Origin: Verrucomicrobiia bacterium
GTDB lineage: Bacteria > Verrucomicrobiota > Verrucomicrobiia > Verrucomicrobiales > DEV007
DNA: 64,000 nucleotides
Direction: 5' to 3'
Assembly: GCA_030425385.1 (NCBI GenBank)
Contig: JAUIAH010000007.1
Span: 186,001 to 250,000, forward strand
A model generated the notes under the pieces. That model had not been told where the DNA came from. It did not search any database and saw only the letters and a program-made list of their open reading frames with translations. The position numbers were made by a program, and so were the translations under genes. Of the stretch, positions 8,104 to 18,400 are shown piece by piece. Each line of letters begins with the position of its first letter. Within the stretch, counting starts at the first letter, position 1.

Positions 8104-9948
8104 TCAGTTGCCACGCCCTAACACCACGCGAAATCCTCGATGGTCATACCGGTTCTCCGGCGCATCGCGATCACGGTGATACAGGCTCAGGCTCTCCGCC
8201 GTGGCGCTCATCCAACTCCCACCACGCAAGACCTTGTGGCGCACATCCGGCGCCCACCAATCCTCACACCATTCGCACACATTTCCTGACAAATCATGCA
8301 AGCCCATGGCGTTGGCAGGAAACGAACCCACTGGCGCGGTGCGGGCATAGCCATCTTCATAATCCTTCACCACCTCCCAGCCCGGCCAGCGATGCGACCG
8401 TGACTCGACACTCCCATAGTTCCCAAATCGCCCTTCCGGCGGCCATTCCTTCCCCCACGGAAACCGCAAGCCCGCCGCTGCGTTGAAACGTTCCTGAGGT
8501 GTTTCGCCCGATTCCTCACCCAGCCCTGCGGCCAGGCTCCACTCCGCATCCGTCGGCAGTCGATAGCGATGGAAGGCACGCAAGCGCCCCTCCTGCTTCT
8601 CACGCAACGTCAGCCATGCACAGAACCCCTTCGCATCATCCCAGCTCACCCCGCACACGGGATGCGCCTCCGTTTGCGGAAAGCCTGGATTCTCCCAGTT
8701 CTGATTCACCCCAGGCTTCCACCCCAACTCACCTAGCACATGCATCGGCACCGATTCGGTGGTTATGTCATGCCCGCTGCTCTCTGCAAACACGCGATAG
8801 TCGCCCACGCGCGTCGGATAAACCGCAATCAACACCTCCGTTCCTTGCAAAGGCACCAAAGGCATGTCCAGGCTGTTGAACCATGGATTGCTGGACGTCG
8901 CCTCCGCTGGATCACCCCAAGCGTCCACCGAACGTGCCCCATCTCCTTGCAACCCACTCCGCACCGTGGCCCAAAGGACTCCGCCAGCCGCCACGGCTGC
9001 CATCCCCAGCAGCGCCACCTTCTGCCATCGCGCCAGCCCCGTCCTGACAAACGCTCTTTCAATGACTTCCCACAGCGCAGCCACCGAGTCATAGCGATCT
9101 TCCGGGCGTTCCATCACCGCCTTGCGCAGAATTCGATCCCATCGGCGCGATACCCCAGGGCGTCGACTCGGCACCATCGCCGACCCTGGCGAAGGCACAT
9201 CACCAGTCAGTGTTTCGTGTAACAAGATCCCTAAGCTGAACACATCTGCCCGCGCATCTGTGGGGTCACCGCGCCGTTGTTCAGGTGCCACGTAGTAGGC
9301 GGTCCCCAGGCCACCCTCACGTTCCTCCAAACCCACCGCCGCCAACCCAAAGTCAATGATGCGCACCGCATCATCCTCACCAAACATCACATTCCCCGGC
9401 TTCAGATCCCGATGCAGAATCCCACGTCCGTGCGCATAGTTGAGTGCCTCACACAATTGCCTCGCTACTTGCAAGGTCTCTGCCTCCTCCAATGGTCCTT
9501 GCTGTTGTAGTCTCTCCGCGAGAGTGTCGCCCTCCACATACTCGGTCACCACATAGGCATTGCCACCCGAGGTTAGCCCACCGTGATAGAAATGCAGGAT
9601 GTTTGAATGATGCAAATCCGCTAGCGCCCGAGTCTCCGCACCCAAGCGATCTGCCATCGTCGCATCCAGTGACGAGCTATTACTGATCTTAAGAATCACC
9701 TGGCGCCCATAAGACGTCTCCACCGCCCGATAGACATTGCCCATCCCGCCTGCCCCGATCCACTCGATCTGAGAGAGTTCAGGAAAGGCCGATTCAATGC
9801 CGTCCCGCGTCATCGGCAGCCGCTCGGTCACGAGAGGCTCGATGTCCGTCACCACACCGCGCATGCACGTCGGTGTGCCCAGCAGAACGACCAAAGGTTC
9901 CTTGCAGCGCTCGCAGACAGCAGGCAAGTCAGGCGCGGCTTCACTCAT
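8104..9948 (-). CDS. Ser/Thr protein kinase fused to a formylglycine-generating-enzyme-like (FGE/SUMF1) domain
   Basis: With the start at 9948 (MSEAAPD) the protein has 614 residues. A short CERC/C29 Cys cluster comes first. The kinase domain follows: GAGGMGNVYRA (65-75), VILKIS with Lys87, HRDLKPGN (179-186), DFG (199-201) and APEQ (221-224). A membrane segment lies at about 310-328. The C-terminal ~255 residues are FGE-like (SWDDAKGFCAWL, RLPTDAEWSLAAG, DLSGNVCEWCEDWW, LRGGSW, HRGFRVV). The expected topology is kinase inside and FGE-like domain outside. Only 7 bp separate it from the sigma-factor gene upstream, so they are co-transcribed and probably one signalling unit. A longer frame opens upstream but overlaps the sigma gene. 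Confidence 0.88.
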   Translation of the reverse strand: MSEAAPDLPAVCERCKEPLVVLLGTPTCMRGVVTDIEPLVTERLPMTRDGIESAFPELSQIEWIGAGGMGNVYRAVETSYGRQVILKISNSSSLDATMADRLGAETRALADLHHSNILHFYHGGLTSGGNAYVVTEYVEGDTLAERLQQQGPLEEAETLQVARQLCEALNYAHGRGILHRDLKPGNVMFGEDDAVRIIDFGLAAVGLEEREGGLGTAYYVAPEQRRGDPTDARADVFSLGILLHETLTGDVPSPGSAMVPSRRPGVSRRWDRILRKAVMERPEDRYDSVAALWEVIERAFVRTGLARWQKVALLGMAAVAAGGVLWATVRSGLQGDGARSVDAWGDPAEATSSNPWFNSLDMPLVPLQGTEVLIAVYPTRVGDYRVFAESSGHDITTESVPMHVLGELGWKPGVNQNWENPGFPQTEAHPVCGVSWDDAKGFCAWLTLREKQEGRLRAFHRYRLPTDAEWSLAAGLGEESGETPQERFNAAAGLRFPWGKEWPPEGRFGNYGSVESRSHRWPGWEVVKDYEDGYARTAPVGSFPANAMGLHDLSGNVCEWCEDWWAPDVRHKVLRGGSWMSATAESLSLYHRDRDAPENRYDHRGFRVVLGRGN

Positions 9949-9955
9949 CGCAAGG

Positions 9956-10666
9956 CTATACGGAAGCCCGTTGGAATAGCTGCAGCAAATACGCCAATTC
10001 TGCCTTGGCTTCCTCCGGATCACGCACGGTGGACAACACTTCCTCACGCAGACATAGCGCGAAGTGCTGCCGCATTCTCGCCAACCACCCACGCACACTG
10101 GATTCCTTTGCCGAGAACTTGGCAGCGATTGCCGCCGAAGAAAGCGCCGCCGGGCTCTGCAGCATCCGCGCTTTCAGGATTTCGAAGCGCTCCGGATGAG
10201 AACGGAAATGGTCCCTTCGCAAGCGCTCCAGGGCCCGCTCGAACATCGTCATGGCCCACTCTCGGTCAAAGGCTTCGTCCGGCTGTAGACCATCACAGAT
10301 CAGATCGGCATCCTCCAGCAATGGGAGCGGTGGTTCACCGCCACCCCGCTTCTGAGCCTGGGCTGCTCGCCAATGATCCTTCATGTGATTCGCCGCCGCG
10401 GACTTCAAGAATGCGCGCAGGCTCCCTCTCTGAGGGCTTGCCTTCAGGAAACCGCCACTGTGGACAAATTTGGTCAGCACCTCGTGTGCCCGATCCTCAC
10501 AATCTTGGAGCGCAGCTCCCAAATGCCGCAAGTAGCCGATCAAGGGCTCTCGATACGCCAAGCAGATCTCTTCCAAGAACGCCTTCCGGCTCCGAGTCGT
10601 CGCCGCCTGAAGCCCCTCCATCATCGACCATCGCGTCTCCGGAAACTGTCCTCCCAAGCCACTCAT
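9956..10666 (-). CDS. ECF-type RNA polymerase sigma factor, kinase-associated
   Basis: This is a 236-residue protein if started at MSGLGGQFPETRW (10666); the frame also opens at 10750. A sigma-2-like region (AFLEEICLAYREPLIGYLRHLG, DCEDRAHEVLTKFV, GSLRAFLKSAAANHMKDHWR) is followed by a sigma-4-like helix-turn-helix (SSAAIAAKFSAKESSVRGWLARMRQHF). The pattern resembles the divergent sigma factors of Planctomycetes and Verrucomicrobia that sit beside Ser/Thr kinases. No separate anti-sigma gene is adjacent, so the downstream kinase is the likely regulator, possibly through phosphorylation. That is an inference from gene order. It is divergent from the NAGPA-type gene at 10819. Confidence 0.78.
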   Translation of the reverse strand: MSGLGGQFPETRWSMMEGLQAATTRSRKAFLEEICLAYREPLIGYLRHLGAALQDCEDRAHEVLTKFVHSGGFLKASPQRGSLRAFLKSAAANHMKDHWRAAQAQKRGGGEPPLPLLEDADLICDGLQPDEAFDREWAMTMFERALERLRRDHFRSHPERFEILKARMLQSPAALSSAAIAAKFSAKESSVRGWLARMRQHFALCLREEVLSTVRDPEEAKAELAYLLQLFQRASV

Positions 10667-10818
10667 CGTCACCGTCTTACTCGCTTCATCTCCAATGCCA
10701 TCATTCGGATTCTTGGGCCTCAGACAAGTAAATTCACGTCCTCCAAGCACGAATTCTTAGAAAAAGCGGACAATCTCGCAGCGCGGGAACCGATTTCTCG
10801 TATCGACTTGTAGATACC

Positions 10819-11886
10819 ATGCACTCTCCCGTCATCACTTTCGGAATCATCGCACTCGTCGGCCACCTGGCCCTTGGCGTCATCCACGCCCAGAGTGTGC
10901 ACCAGGGCATCACCCAGATCCAGGACGGTCGCATGACCATCCACAAGATCGACCTCAGCTCCGGCGCCGAACTTCGTCACCTCGTCGGCACCCCACAAGC
11001 CAGCCCAGGCACGCGGAGCTACTACGGCCCCAACAGTCGCGACACCGCCTACCCGAAGCGCAGCCAGACCAGCTTCATCAACGACCTCGCTGATGAACCG
11101 TGCAAAGCCGCCCTCATCAACGGCCAGTTCTTTGACCTAAGCAAGAACCCCACCTGTCTCGCCTTTCCGGTCTATAGCGATCGCCTGCGTTGGGTCAGTG
11201 GAGGTTGCGAAAGCCCGAACACCTGGCCCTACGAAGCCGACCGCCTCCTCTTAGAAATACACGACCGAGGAGCGACGCTCGGCCGCCTCTACAACGACGG
11301 CCTCGTCGGGAGCAGCGCCAAGTTCCGGCTCGCCGGATTGGTTGCGGGCAAGAACCTCAAGGGAAGTTGGTATCAGAACCAAACCATGATCGCCCTTGGC
11401 GACTATCACAGTCGCGATAGCCGCTACCGCACCCTTTACATCCTCAGCGGACGCTACGTCCGCGAACGCGACGCCATCAACACCTTGGTCCGCTATGGCG
11501 CCGCGCGAGACAAGATCATGCTCATGGACGGCGGTGGCTCCACCTTCCTCAGCACTTGGACACCCAGCGGTCAGCGAACAGACAACATCCGCACCAGCCG
11601 CCAGATCCCCCATGCCATCGCCGTCCTAGCAGCTCCCGAACCCACCCCCATCCTCACCGATACCCAGAAAGCCAAGCACGTCTTCCGCACCCTGGAACAA
11701 CGCTCTAGCGCTTTCCCCGCCAACCAACGCGGCACTTACACTGAAACCTCCGGCATCTTCCAACAACGCTACCACAACGGCACCGCCCTCTACATCGACC
11801 GCCAACGCATGCTCTGGTACTTCTTCAATCGCCGCTGGACGAACACCAACCGCAACCTCGACTGGTGGTATGCGTGGAGCAACTAA
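10819..11886 (+). CDS. Secreted phosphodiester glycosidase family protein (NAGPA/DUF2233-like)
   Basis: A 355-residue protein with a signal peptide (hydrophobic to about residue 24, ending VIHAQS). The NAGPA-type core shows INGQFFDLSKNP and IMLMDGGGSTFLS followed by RQIPHAIAVLA. These correspond to the NGGFF and DGGGSS motifs of the family. Relatives hydrolyse sugar-1-phosphodiesters, for example uncovering mannose-6-phosphate or trimming wall polymers. The substrate here is unknown. The C-terminal ~70 residues are a Trp/Tyr-rich extension (LWYFFNRRWTNTN). Codon use is strongly C-ending, unlike the AT-richer genes that follow. Confidence 0.8.
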   Translation: MHSPVITFGIIALVGHLALGVIHAQSVHQGITQIQDGRMTIHKIDLSSGAELRHLVGTPQASPGTRSYYGPNSRDTAYPKRSQTSFINDLADEPCKAALINGQFFDLSKNPTCLAFPVYSDRLRWVSGGCESPNTWPYEADRLLLEIHDRGATLGRLYNDGLVGSSAKFRLAGLVAGKNLKGSWYQNQTMIALGDYHSRDSRYRTLYILSGRYVRERDAINTLVRYGAARDKIMLMDGGGSTFLSTWTPSGQRTDNIRTSRQIPHAIAVLAAPEPTPILTDTQKAKHVFRTLEQRSSAFPANQRGTYTETSGIFQQRYHNGTALYIDRQRMLWYFFNRRWTNTNRNLDWWYAWSN

Positions 11887-11925
11887 CATCTTCTTGTAGC
11901 CGAATTCTTGTCAATTCATAGAAAT

Positions 11926-12714
11926 ATGGAAATTAGACGATCTCGTTTCACAAAAGCGCCTCCGAATGCTTGGGCATTGAGTCTCTCAAGGATTATCCTG
12001 ACCCTTCTGATTCTCTTTATTCCTACTGCCTGTACGGTATTGGAAACAAAGATCGAGGAGGTAAGTGCTCTTCAGGATGATCTCAAGCGGTTGCCTGAAG
12101 CAGCGAAAGGCACTGGCGACTTCTTAGGGGCTTTGCTTCGAGGCGATAGTAAACGCCTCACGCTTAGTTCGAAGGGGCTTAACAGCGACGGAGCCAACCG
12201 CTCTGAACCTGCCGAAAACAATAAGCCCACGCCATTGACGCCGGAGCAGGTTGCAGAAAGGAAACGGGTGCTGACGGAATTGCGAGATTGGCGTTCCCAT
12301 TTGGAAGTGGGCGACCATTTCAAACATTACCAATGGGGGATTCCTGTCACAGATGAGGTCATCGCAATTACTGGACAAATGGTGCACTATCGTTGGAAGA
12401 ACTTCATGGGCGTGAGCAAACAATCGGTTCATATGTCATATGTGTTCCCACCGAAATGGGGATTAGTGGGCAAGATTCGGACGGCGTGCAATGGGTTCAA
12501 TTTAAACCATACGGCTATAGGAACGACCTATTCCGTTCAGGTGGACACGAACAATCCGGATCTCTTCACCTCTTTAGACCGGCTGGAAAAAGTTAATCGC
12601 GAAGTCAGCGAACAAGAGCCGAGCGAAATGCGTGACGCGGCTCAATTTTGCGCAAGTTATCGCCATGCGCTTGAGCGTGCTAATGACAGGTTAAAGAAGC
12701 GCAACAAAGAATAG
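11926..12714 (+). CDS. Putative lipoprotein of unknown function
   Basis: This 262-residue protein starts at ATG 11926; a TTG at 11908 would add six residues. A positively charged N-terminus precedes a hydrophobic helix ending IPTAC, a plausible lipobox cysteine, so membrane anchoring is likely. The rest is hydrophilic. It has a Leu/Lys-rich segment, a Pro-Glu linker (TPLTPEQVAERKR) and a C-terminal part with EVGDHFKHYQWGI and VHMSYVFPPKWG. I do not recognise the family. The coding sequence is clearly AT-richer than the upstream gene and marks the start of the AT-rich block. It is followed by a gene-poor stretch with fragments. Confidence 0.6.
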   Translation: MEIRRSRFTKAPPNAWALSLSRIILTLLILFIPTACTVLETKIEEVSALQDDLKRLPEAAKGTGDFLGALLRGDSKRLTLSSKGLNSDGANRSEPAENNKPTPLTPEQVAERKRVLTELRDWRSHLEVGDHFKHYQWGIPVTDEVIAITGQMVHYRWKNFMGVSKQSVHMSYVFPPKWGLVGKIRTACNGFNLNHTAIGTTYSVQVDTNNPDLFTSLDRLEKVNREVSEQEPSEMRDAAQFCASYRHALERANDRLKKRNKE

Positions 12715-12742
12715 AGCCTCGGATCGCTAATAACACAATACC

Positions 12743-12913
12743 ATGACAGTAGTAGGAGACAGCAGCGGTGAGCGCTGCGACTGCAATAACATCGATAAAG
12801 CTGTGGAGTTTATCAACAAGCGCCCACACGAGCATTACGTGATCTACAACGCCACCGACGATCTGATCAAGGCCGTGCGCGAACGCGTGCGAGCGACGAT
12901 CAAGAAAGGATAG
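12743..12913 (+). CDS. Small ORF (56 aa), possible gene remnant
   Basis: This lies in the only gap longer than 300 bp (12715-13068). ATG 12743 opens a frame with protein-like composition (KAVEFINKRPHEHYVIYNAT, then a basic RERVRATIKKG end). Directly downstream another frame carries a further protein-like stretch, FRLFQDAVGASFAGSTGIE through VERAVRHSNPN, ending at TAA just before 13060. The two together look like the frameshifted tail of a longer gene, but the call rests on composition alone. No Shine-Dalgarno is evident and no family was recognised. Nothing else is visible in the gap. Confidence 0.35.
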   Translation: MTVVGDSSGERCDCNNIDKAVEFINKRPHEHYVIYNATDDLIKAVRERVRATIKKG

Positions 12914-13068
12914 TTTTAGATTATTCCAAGATGCGGTGGGCGCTAGCTTTGCAGGCTCTACAGGCATCGAGACGATCAAGAACAGCCATCTTGAGAGAGC
13001 AAATCGCGGAAACTGGGGCCAGCTTGTAGAGCGGGCGGTCCGTCACTCAAATCCCAATTAATTAAACC

Positions 13069-15396
13069 ATGTCTACCATGAAACGAATCAAGTCGCTCCG
13101 CTCTTGGATTCCTTTGTTGACCATCTTTATGATGGCCACCGTTTGGATTCTCAGCAAGCTTTCGGTGAAGGAGGCGACGCCTAATAGGCCTGCGCCAGCT
13201 ATTGCCGAAGGCGAAACGGTGCCAATCATCGAAACAGAAATCGGCTCGCCTCGAGACAAAGAGATTGCTGACGTGCCTGACGATCTGAAAACGGGCATGG
13301 TCGTACGAAACGAAGATGGAAGCATCAAAGAGCTTGAGCCATGGCATCCCTATATTGGGCGGGCGGCTGCCTATACGCTCAATGCTGAGAAGATCGACCA
13401 CGCTGTCAGTGAGTTGCGTCAGGGCAGAGAAAGCAGTGTGATGCTTGATCTATTTGAACATGGGACTTTTCGGTTAAACCTTGCTACGGAAGATCGCCTT
13501 GGAGAACGCATGGAGGGTTATTCGGTGAGAGGCAGTTTTCCGGGTTATCCGGGGAGTATAGGAGCGCTGGCGAAGTTTGGTGAGAGTATTGCATTAGTTG
13601 CCATCATTCCGAATCTCGGATATTTCAGATCTCGATATCACAATAATGGTGTCCATGGAGTGATTGAAGAAGTGAGCAGCATGGGGCTTTGTGGTTTATG
13701 TTCGAATGATCTTCATGGGGCAGCCAATGAAGGAGCAGGAATCTCCGTGGTAATTCCTGCCGGATACTCCATTGTATCAGACTTCGAGCGCGTCGATTCA
13801 ATTACTATCGACCTCTGTGTGGGGGTTACTCATAACGCTGCATTATGTGCGCAACAAGGTATTCAGTTGGACGATAGTCTCGGCAGGACCTCCGCGCTCA
13901 TTAAAAACACAACCCACTCCGTTCTGGCTGCTGCTATTGCCTTCGTGAACGCTGTTCACCTGCAGAGCGGATCGCCTGCTAAGTTTAGACTGGTGAGCAC
14001 TGCGCTGGATATTGATGAGCCGGAGGACAGTAGAACTCGCTCCGAACTAGATGAAATGAATCCATTTCACTCGTCGTATAACGACTCCAGGTTCTCGAGC
14101 CTTACCGAAATTGGGCGGAACACCGGAGCTGATTTGATAGTTCTGGTGCGGTCGGATGATGGGTCGGGCTTCTCAGGTAGTGGGTATATACCCTATATCA
14201 AAGAAAACGGTGAAGAGATTGTGGGTATAAAGGTGGGCTTTTCTGTAGCTGAAATCGCGGATCTGGAATTGGTGCTAGCGCACGAAATTGGTCACAACCT
14301 TGGTTGTCGGCATGATCGGGAAGAAGACGCTGAGAACCCATCTTTCAGACCTAGTGATCAGCCGTTTAAGCCAGCTAATTATGGCTGTTTGATAGATGTT
14401 GGGGAGCGCCAATATGGATCGATTATGAGTTATCCGAGAGGAGAGGGATTATTCGGGACTGGAGAACGCTTCTATTTGCCTTATTTTTCATCCACTCAGC
14501 TTAGACTCGTTAGTGCGACATCAATCCATTCCTTGTGGGGGCATGATGGCATGTCATGTAATAATGTGGATGTGATCGGGCATGTGTCACATTTGGTGCG
14601 AAACAATGGGGATGGTTACGTAATTGAGAGATCGGACGTGCCCAGCGTAAGGGATGCTCATTGGGCCAGCGAATATATTCAAGCATGTATTGATCTCGGG
14701 ATTATGAGCAATGGAGATGGGCAAGGTAATATTGATGATCGAGCGTGGATGAGTATGGAGCAATCTGCAACTCGAGGCGAGATGATACAGTTACTCACGA
14801 AGACGGCAGAATCTCTAGATCCAAACTTCTTCATTGAATATGCTGATCCTCCCGGCGATTATGATCCGTTCCCAATGGATGCCAAACTCAGAGAGGCTGC
14901 CGAAGGAGAGTTTTTTAAGAGCGTGCGCTTTCTGGCTTTTAATGGCGTGATCAATGCTTTGCGGGAAGATGGCTCGGTTAAGCCCTATTTTTATGTCAAT
15001 CGCCCTGCCACTCTTGGCGAGATGGTTCTTTTTGGTGCTAGAGTATTCGGATTCGGTGAAAGTGGTCAAGCTAGTGCAGAAGATATTTTCAATCATTGGC
15101 GGGACCAATTGCGTGACTGTAAATTCCAAGTTCCTGATGTGGGGGAGGGTGTGGGCTTTAAGAATAGTTATAGCACTGGTGCCGTTCTAAGTAGGAACTC
15201 GGTTAGCACTTGGCGAGATGAGGTCGGAATTGTGAATCTGGGATTCAATACCGGTGAAGGTAGATTGCACGACCAGGGCTATTCGGTGGCCGCTCGGCGA
15301 ACGGTTTTTGCGAAATTCATGATCAATATGTTGCACTACTTGATGACGCCGGAAGGGCACCGCAGCCCGCTCGGTGACCTTAGGGGATTGAAGTAA
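13069..15396 (+). CDS. Exported zinc metalloprotease (metzincin) with SLH-like C-terminal segment
   Basis: A 775-residue protein with an N-terminal hydrophobic helix (about 13-31), so it is exported or anchored. The catalytic core has HEIGHNLGCRH at 405-415, the metzincin zinc motif HExxHxxGxxH. The Met-turn follows in YGSIMSYP near residue 452. This resembles reprolysin/M12-like secreted proteases. Downstream, SVRDAHWASEYIQACIDLG followed by SATRGEMIQLL matches an S-layer-homology repeat (W-A-x-x-x-I ... TRxE), so it may bind the cell envelope. It is the first gene of a five-gene plus-strand series of secreted proteins; the next starts 21 bp later. Confidence 0.82.
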   Translation: MSTMKRIKSLRSWIPLLTIFMMATVWILSKLSVKEATPNRPAPAIAEGETVPIIETEIGSPRDKEIADVPDDLKTGMVVRNEDGSIKELEPWHPYIGRAAAYTLNAEKIDHAVSELRQGRESSVMLDLFEHGTFRLNLATEDRLGERMEGYSVRGSFPGYPGSIGALAKFGESIALVAIIPNLGYFRSRYHNNGVHGVIEEVSSMGLCGLCSNDLHGAANEGAGISVVIPAGYSIVSDFERVDSITIDLCVGVTHNAALCAQQGIQLDDSLGRTSALIKNTTHSVLAAAIAFVNAVHLQSGSPAKFRLVSTALDIDEPEDSRTRSELDEMNPFHSSYNDSRFSSLTEIGRNTGADLIVLVRSDDGSGFSGSGYIPYIKENGEEIVGIKVGFSVAEIADLELVLAHEIGHNLGCRHDREEDAENPSFRPSDQPFKPANYGCLIDVGERQYGSIMSYPRGEGLFGTGERFYLPYFSSTQLRLVSATSIHSLWGHDGMSCNNVDVIGHVSHLVRNNGDGYVIERSDVPSVRDAHWASEYIQACIDLGIMSNGDGQGNIDDRAWMSMEQSATRGEMIQLLTKTAESLDPNFFIEYADPPGDYDPFPMDAKLREAAEGEFFKSVRFLAFNGVINALREDGSVKPYFYVNRPATLGEMVLFGARVFGFGESGQASAEDIFNHWRDQLRDCKFQVPDVGEGVGFKNSYSTGAVLSRNSVSTWRDEVGIVNLGFNTGEGRLHDQGYSVAARRTVFAKFMINMLHYLMTPEGHRSPLGDLRGLK

Positions 15397-15417
15397 ACGT
15401 TTCTAAAACCAAGTCCT

Positions 15418-18400
15418 ATGATTTTTAATGTAAACGGTCGCTTGATCGGTCTATGGATTGCATTGCTGTTATCCTTTGGCTCGTTACTTTTGATTTCCGA
15501 CTCGGCAGAAGGCGCGGTTTTGGGCCGCAAGCTTGAGTATATCTCAGGGTCCATTGATTCTGCGTTGCCCCCTCCCATGACGGAGGTGCCTCTCTCGATT
15601 GAGTCCGGCGGTGTGATTCCGTTTGGGCCGGGGGAAACGCGCAGTTCCGATGGCAAGAAGCTAACTTACTATTGGTCGGCCCGCGTAGGAAGGCTGGAAT
15701 CGCTGGTGCCAGGGCATCACCAGATCCGGTATGTCGCTCCCCAAACGGGTGTGGCGGCCGAGGATTCTCTTTATCTTTGGATCGGTTCTGAGGGCGGCAA
15801 GACGCGGGAGTATCTCTTCAATATCACGATCACTCCGACCGCCGACTCAAGCTTGGGAATCGATCCCAGTGTGGGTGGTGATTTGACTGCGAGTTATGTC
15901 CCGGCATCGGGGACGTTTGATGTGTCGTATCGCTTGGGATCCGACGTAAGGAAGGCCTGGATTTCACGTTCTTTTGATGGACGGTTGTGGTCCAATGTCG
16001 ATATCATTGACCCGGTGACCGACTCGAATCGCCAAGGTGTGAGAAGTGTTACTGTCGAGGGGAGTGATAGCCGGAGCTTGGTTCATTTTCGTATTTATGC
16101 GGATATTGGTTTGCCTAAAGGAGTGGCTGGAACTCCGAAAGAGATTGCTTATGCGCCCGCGACCCCTGGGGGCAAGAATCTGGAATTGCCGACGGCTCCA
16201 ACACTTTCGATCAATGGCTACGAAACGCGTGCTCCACATGTGAGACTCGGTTGGTCACGGATCAATGATCGGAACAACGATGACAACGTTGTCTTCTATG
16301 AGGTTGAGTATGCGACCAACCGGAGCTTCGATAACTCAACACTGCTGAACATAGGGAATCCCGCTACTGGTGGGAATATGTATGAGCGATTGAGCTATAC
16401 GGTCACCGGCTTGGATGACGATCACACCTACTACTTTCGGGTGCGAGGGAGCAACCATGTGGGAGCAGGTTCATGGAGCAATGTTGACAACATTCGGATC
16501 AATATTCCGGACCTGCCGGTCTTCAGCCAATCGAACCCAATCGCTCCCGCCAACGGAGCGCAGAACGTGTCCAAGACACCCGAACTTCGCTTTAGTGTCT
16601 ACGATCCAGATGGCGATCCGCTCGATTTTGCCATCTACTGTGGCGAATCGCCGGGCCAGCTCTCAAAGATCCGAGGCTTTGGTGATTGGGGAGAGCAAGG
16701 CGGCATGCGGTTCTCGCCTTCAGAGTGGAGAGAGCCGCTTAAGCCCAACACGACCTACTATTGGCAAGTGCTGGCCCGCGAGGTGGGACATGGGATTGGC
16801 TACTATGATGGAACCTATCCAGCGTCGCCGACCTGGTCATTCACCACGGAGAACAGTGGATCGTCTCTACAGATCCAGCAGGTGACGTTGATCGCAGGGG
16901 AGGTGGCTCCAGAATCGACGCTGACGTATCGTGCAACGATCGCGAATCAAGGCAATGCGGCATCGGCGCCGAATACCTTGAAAGCGGCCTATCTCAAGAA
17001 CGGCAGTGAATGGCCCTTTCTCCACCTGGTGGGAGGCGATATCCCGGCATTGGATCCAGGGCAAAGCGCCGTGACGGAATTGTCTGTGCGCTTTCGAGAC
17101 ACCCTGTGGACATCACCCATGGGAACACTCTACGACAATGTTCTGGTCAGTGGGGCGTCGTCCATCCGGTTCTATCTGAGTCGGCGAGATGACCAGAACA
17201 CATCGACTCCCACGGCGACCGTTCCGGTCAGTTACGAGAGTGAGGGACCAGCGATTGAACACTTTCTTTTGAGAGGCTATAGCGGGTCCAATAGCACGCC
17301 TCGTGGGACTCGCCTACAAATCGATGCGGTGGTGCGCGATGACATTCGCACTTCAAGCGTGCGATTTGAGTATCGGACGTCTGCCAGTGGGGCGTGGACA
17401 TTCCTGGATGAATATACGGGTAACGTGCGACCCGTCATGGAATTTGCAGATGCCTCAAATGGTGGAGATACGGATGGCTCATCAGGATCCGTCAGGTGGT
17501 TTGTGCCCTACACTGTCCCAATTACCTCTGCCTTTGCCGTGCGGATGACTGCTTGGGATGACGAGGGACAACAGACGAGCGCTATTTCCCCAAATTTTTC
17601 CATCTATGACGGTAGTGTGACGGTGACTGTGGGGGCTACGGAGTTGGATACCTACAGGGTGGGCGATGTGGTTCGGTTCCCGGTGACCGCCGTTGTGCCG
17701 GGTCCCATCGTGTCCTACAAGATCGAACTCATTAGTTCAACTGGCCCCGAGAATCTGATCACTGAATCGGGATCGGTGGAGAATCCAATCGAGCTGCCCG
17801 AGGTGCTTAGTGTGGAGATCCCCCCTTACGATCGGTATGTTTTGAACGGCGCTTCGATTAGGGTGAGTGTGGAGGCGAGCCTGCCTTTTGGTCAAGTAGA
17901 TGGGAACGATGTCACCGATAATACCTTCAATCTTGTCGCCGCTGAGCCTCCTGCTCCATTTGATGAAACCATCGAGATGTATCCCCATCGGTATTCCTTC
18001 CCGTCAGGGTCCATTTGGAGAGAGGATCTGGTCGAACCCGTCACCCTAGCCTGGGAGAATGACGACCGTGTGCACACGGTCTATCGTCAGTGGCACTACT
18101 ACAACCTGAACAATACGGACCATTCGGGAGAGGCTGACTACCACGTTGTTTATGATAGGCTCCTGGATCAGGTAACCACCAAAGGATTGCCGAACAACTA
18201 TCAGGCTGTCGACTCGCATTGGTTTGGTGACCGGGCTTATATTCTTGCTGCCAACGGCCTCAATATTTATCTCTTCCAGGATCTTGGGAATAGCTTCACC
18301 GCGCCCCAGTATGTTGGGACTGTAGAGAGTGTGGAGCGGGCAGTGCCAAGGTTGTTTGAATATGGCGGGGAACTTTATTTTCAATATGTCGCGAACGCCA

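Noticed and set aside
10667-10750. Upstream start for the sigma factor
   Set aside because: The extra 28 residues are basic and low-complexity, and the sequence starting MSGLGGQFPETRW fits the sigma family better. The choice is not certain.
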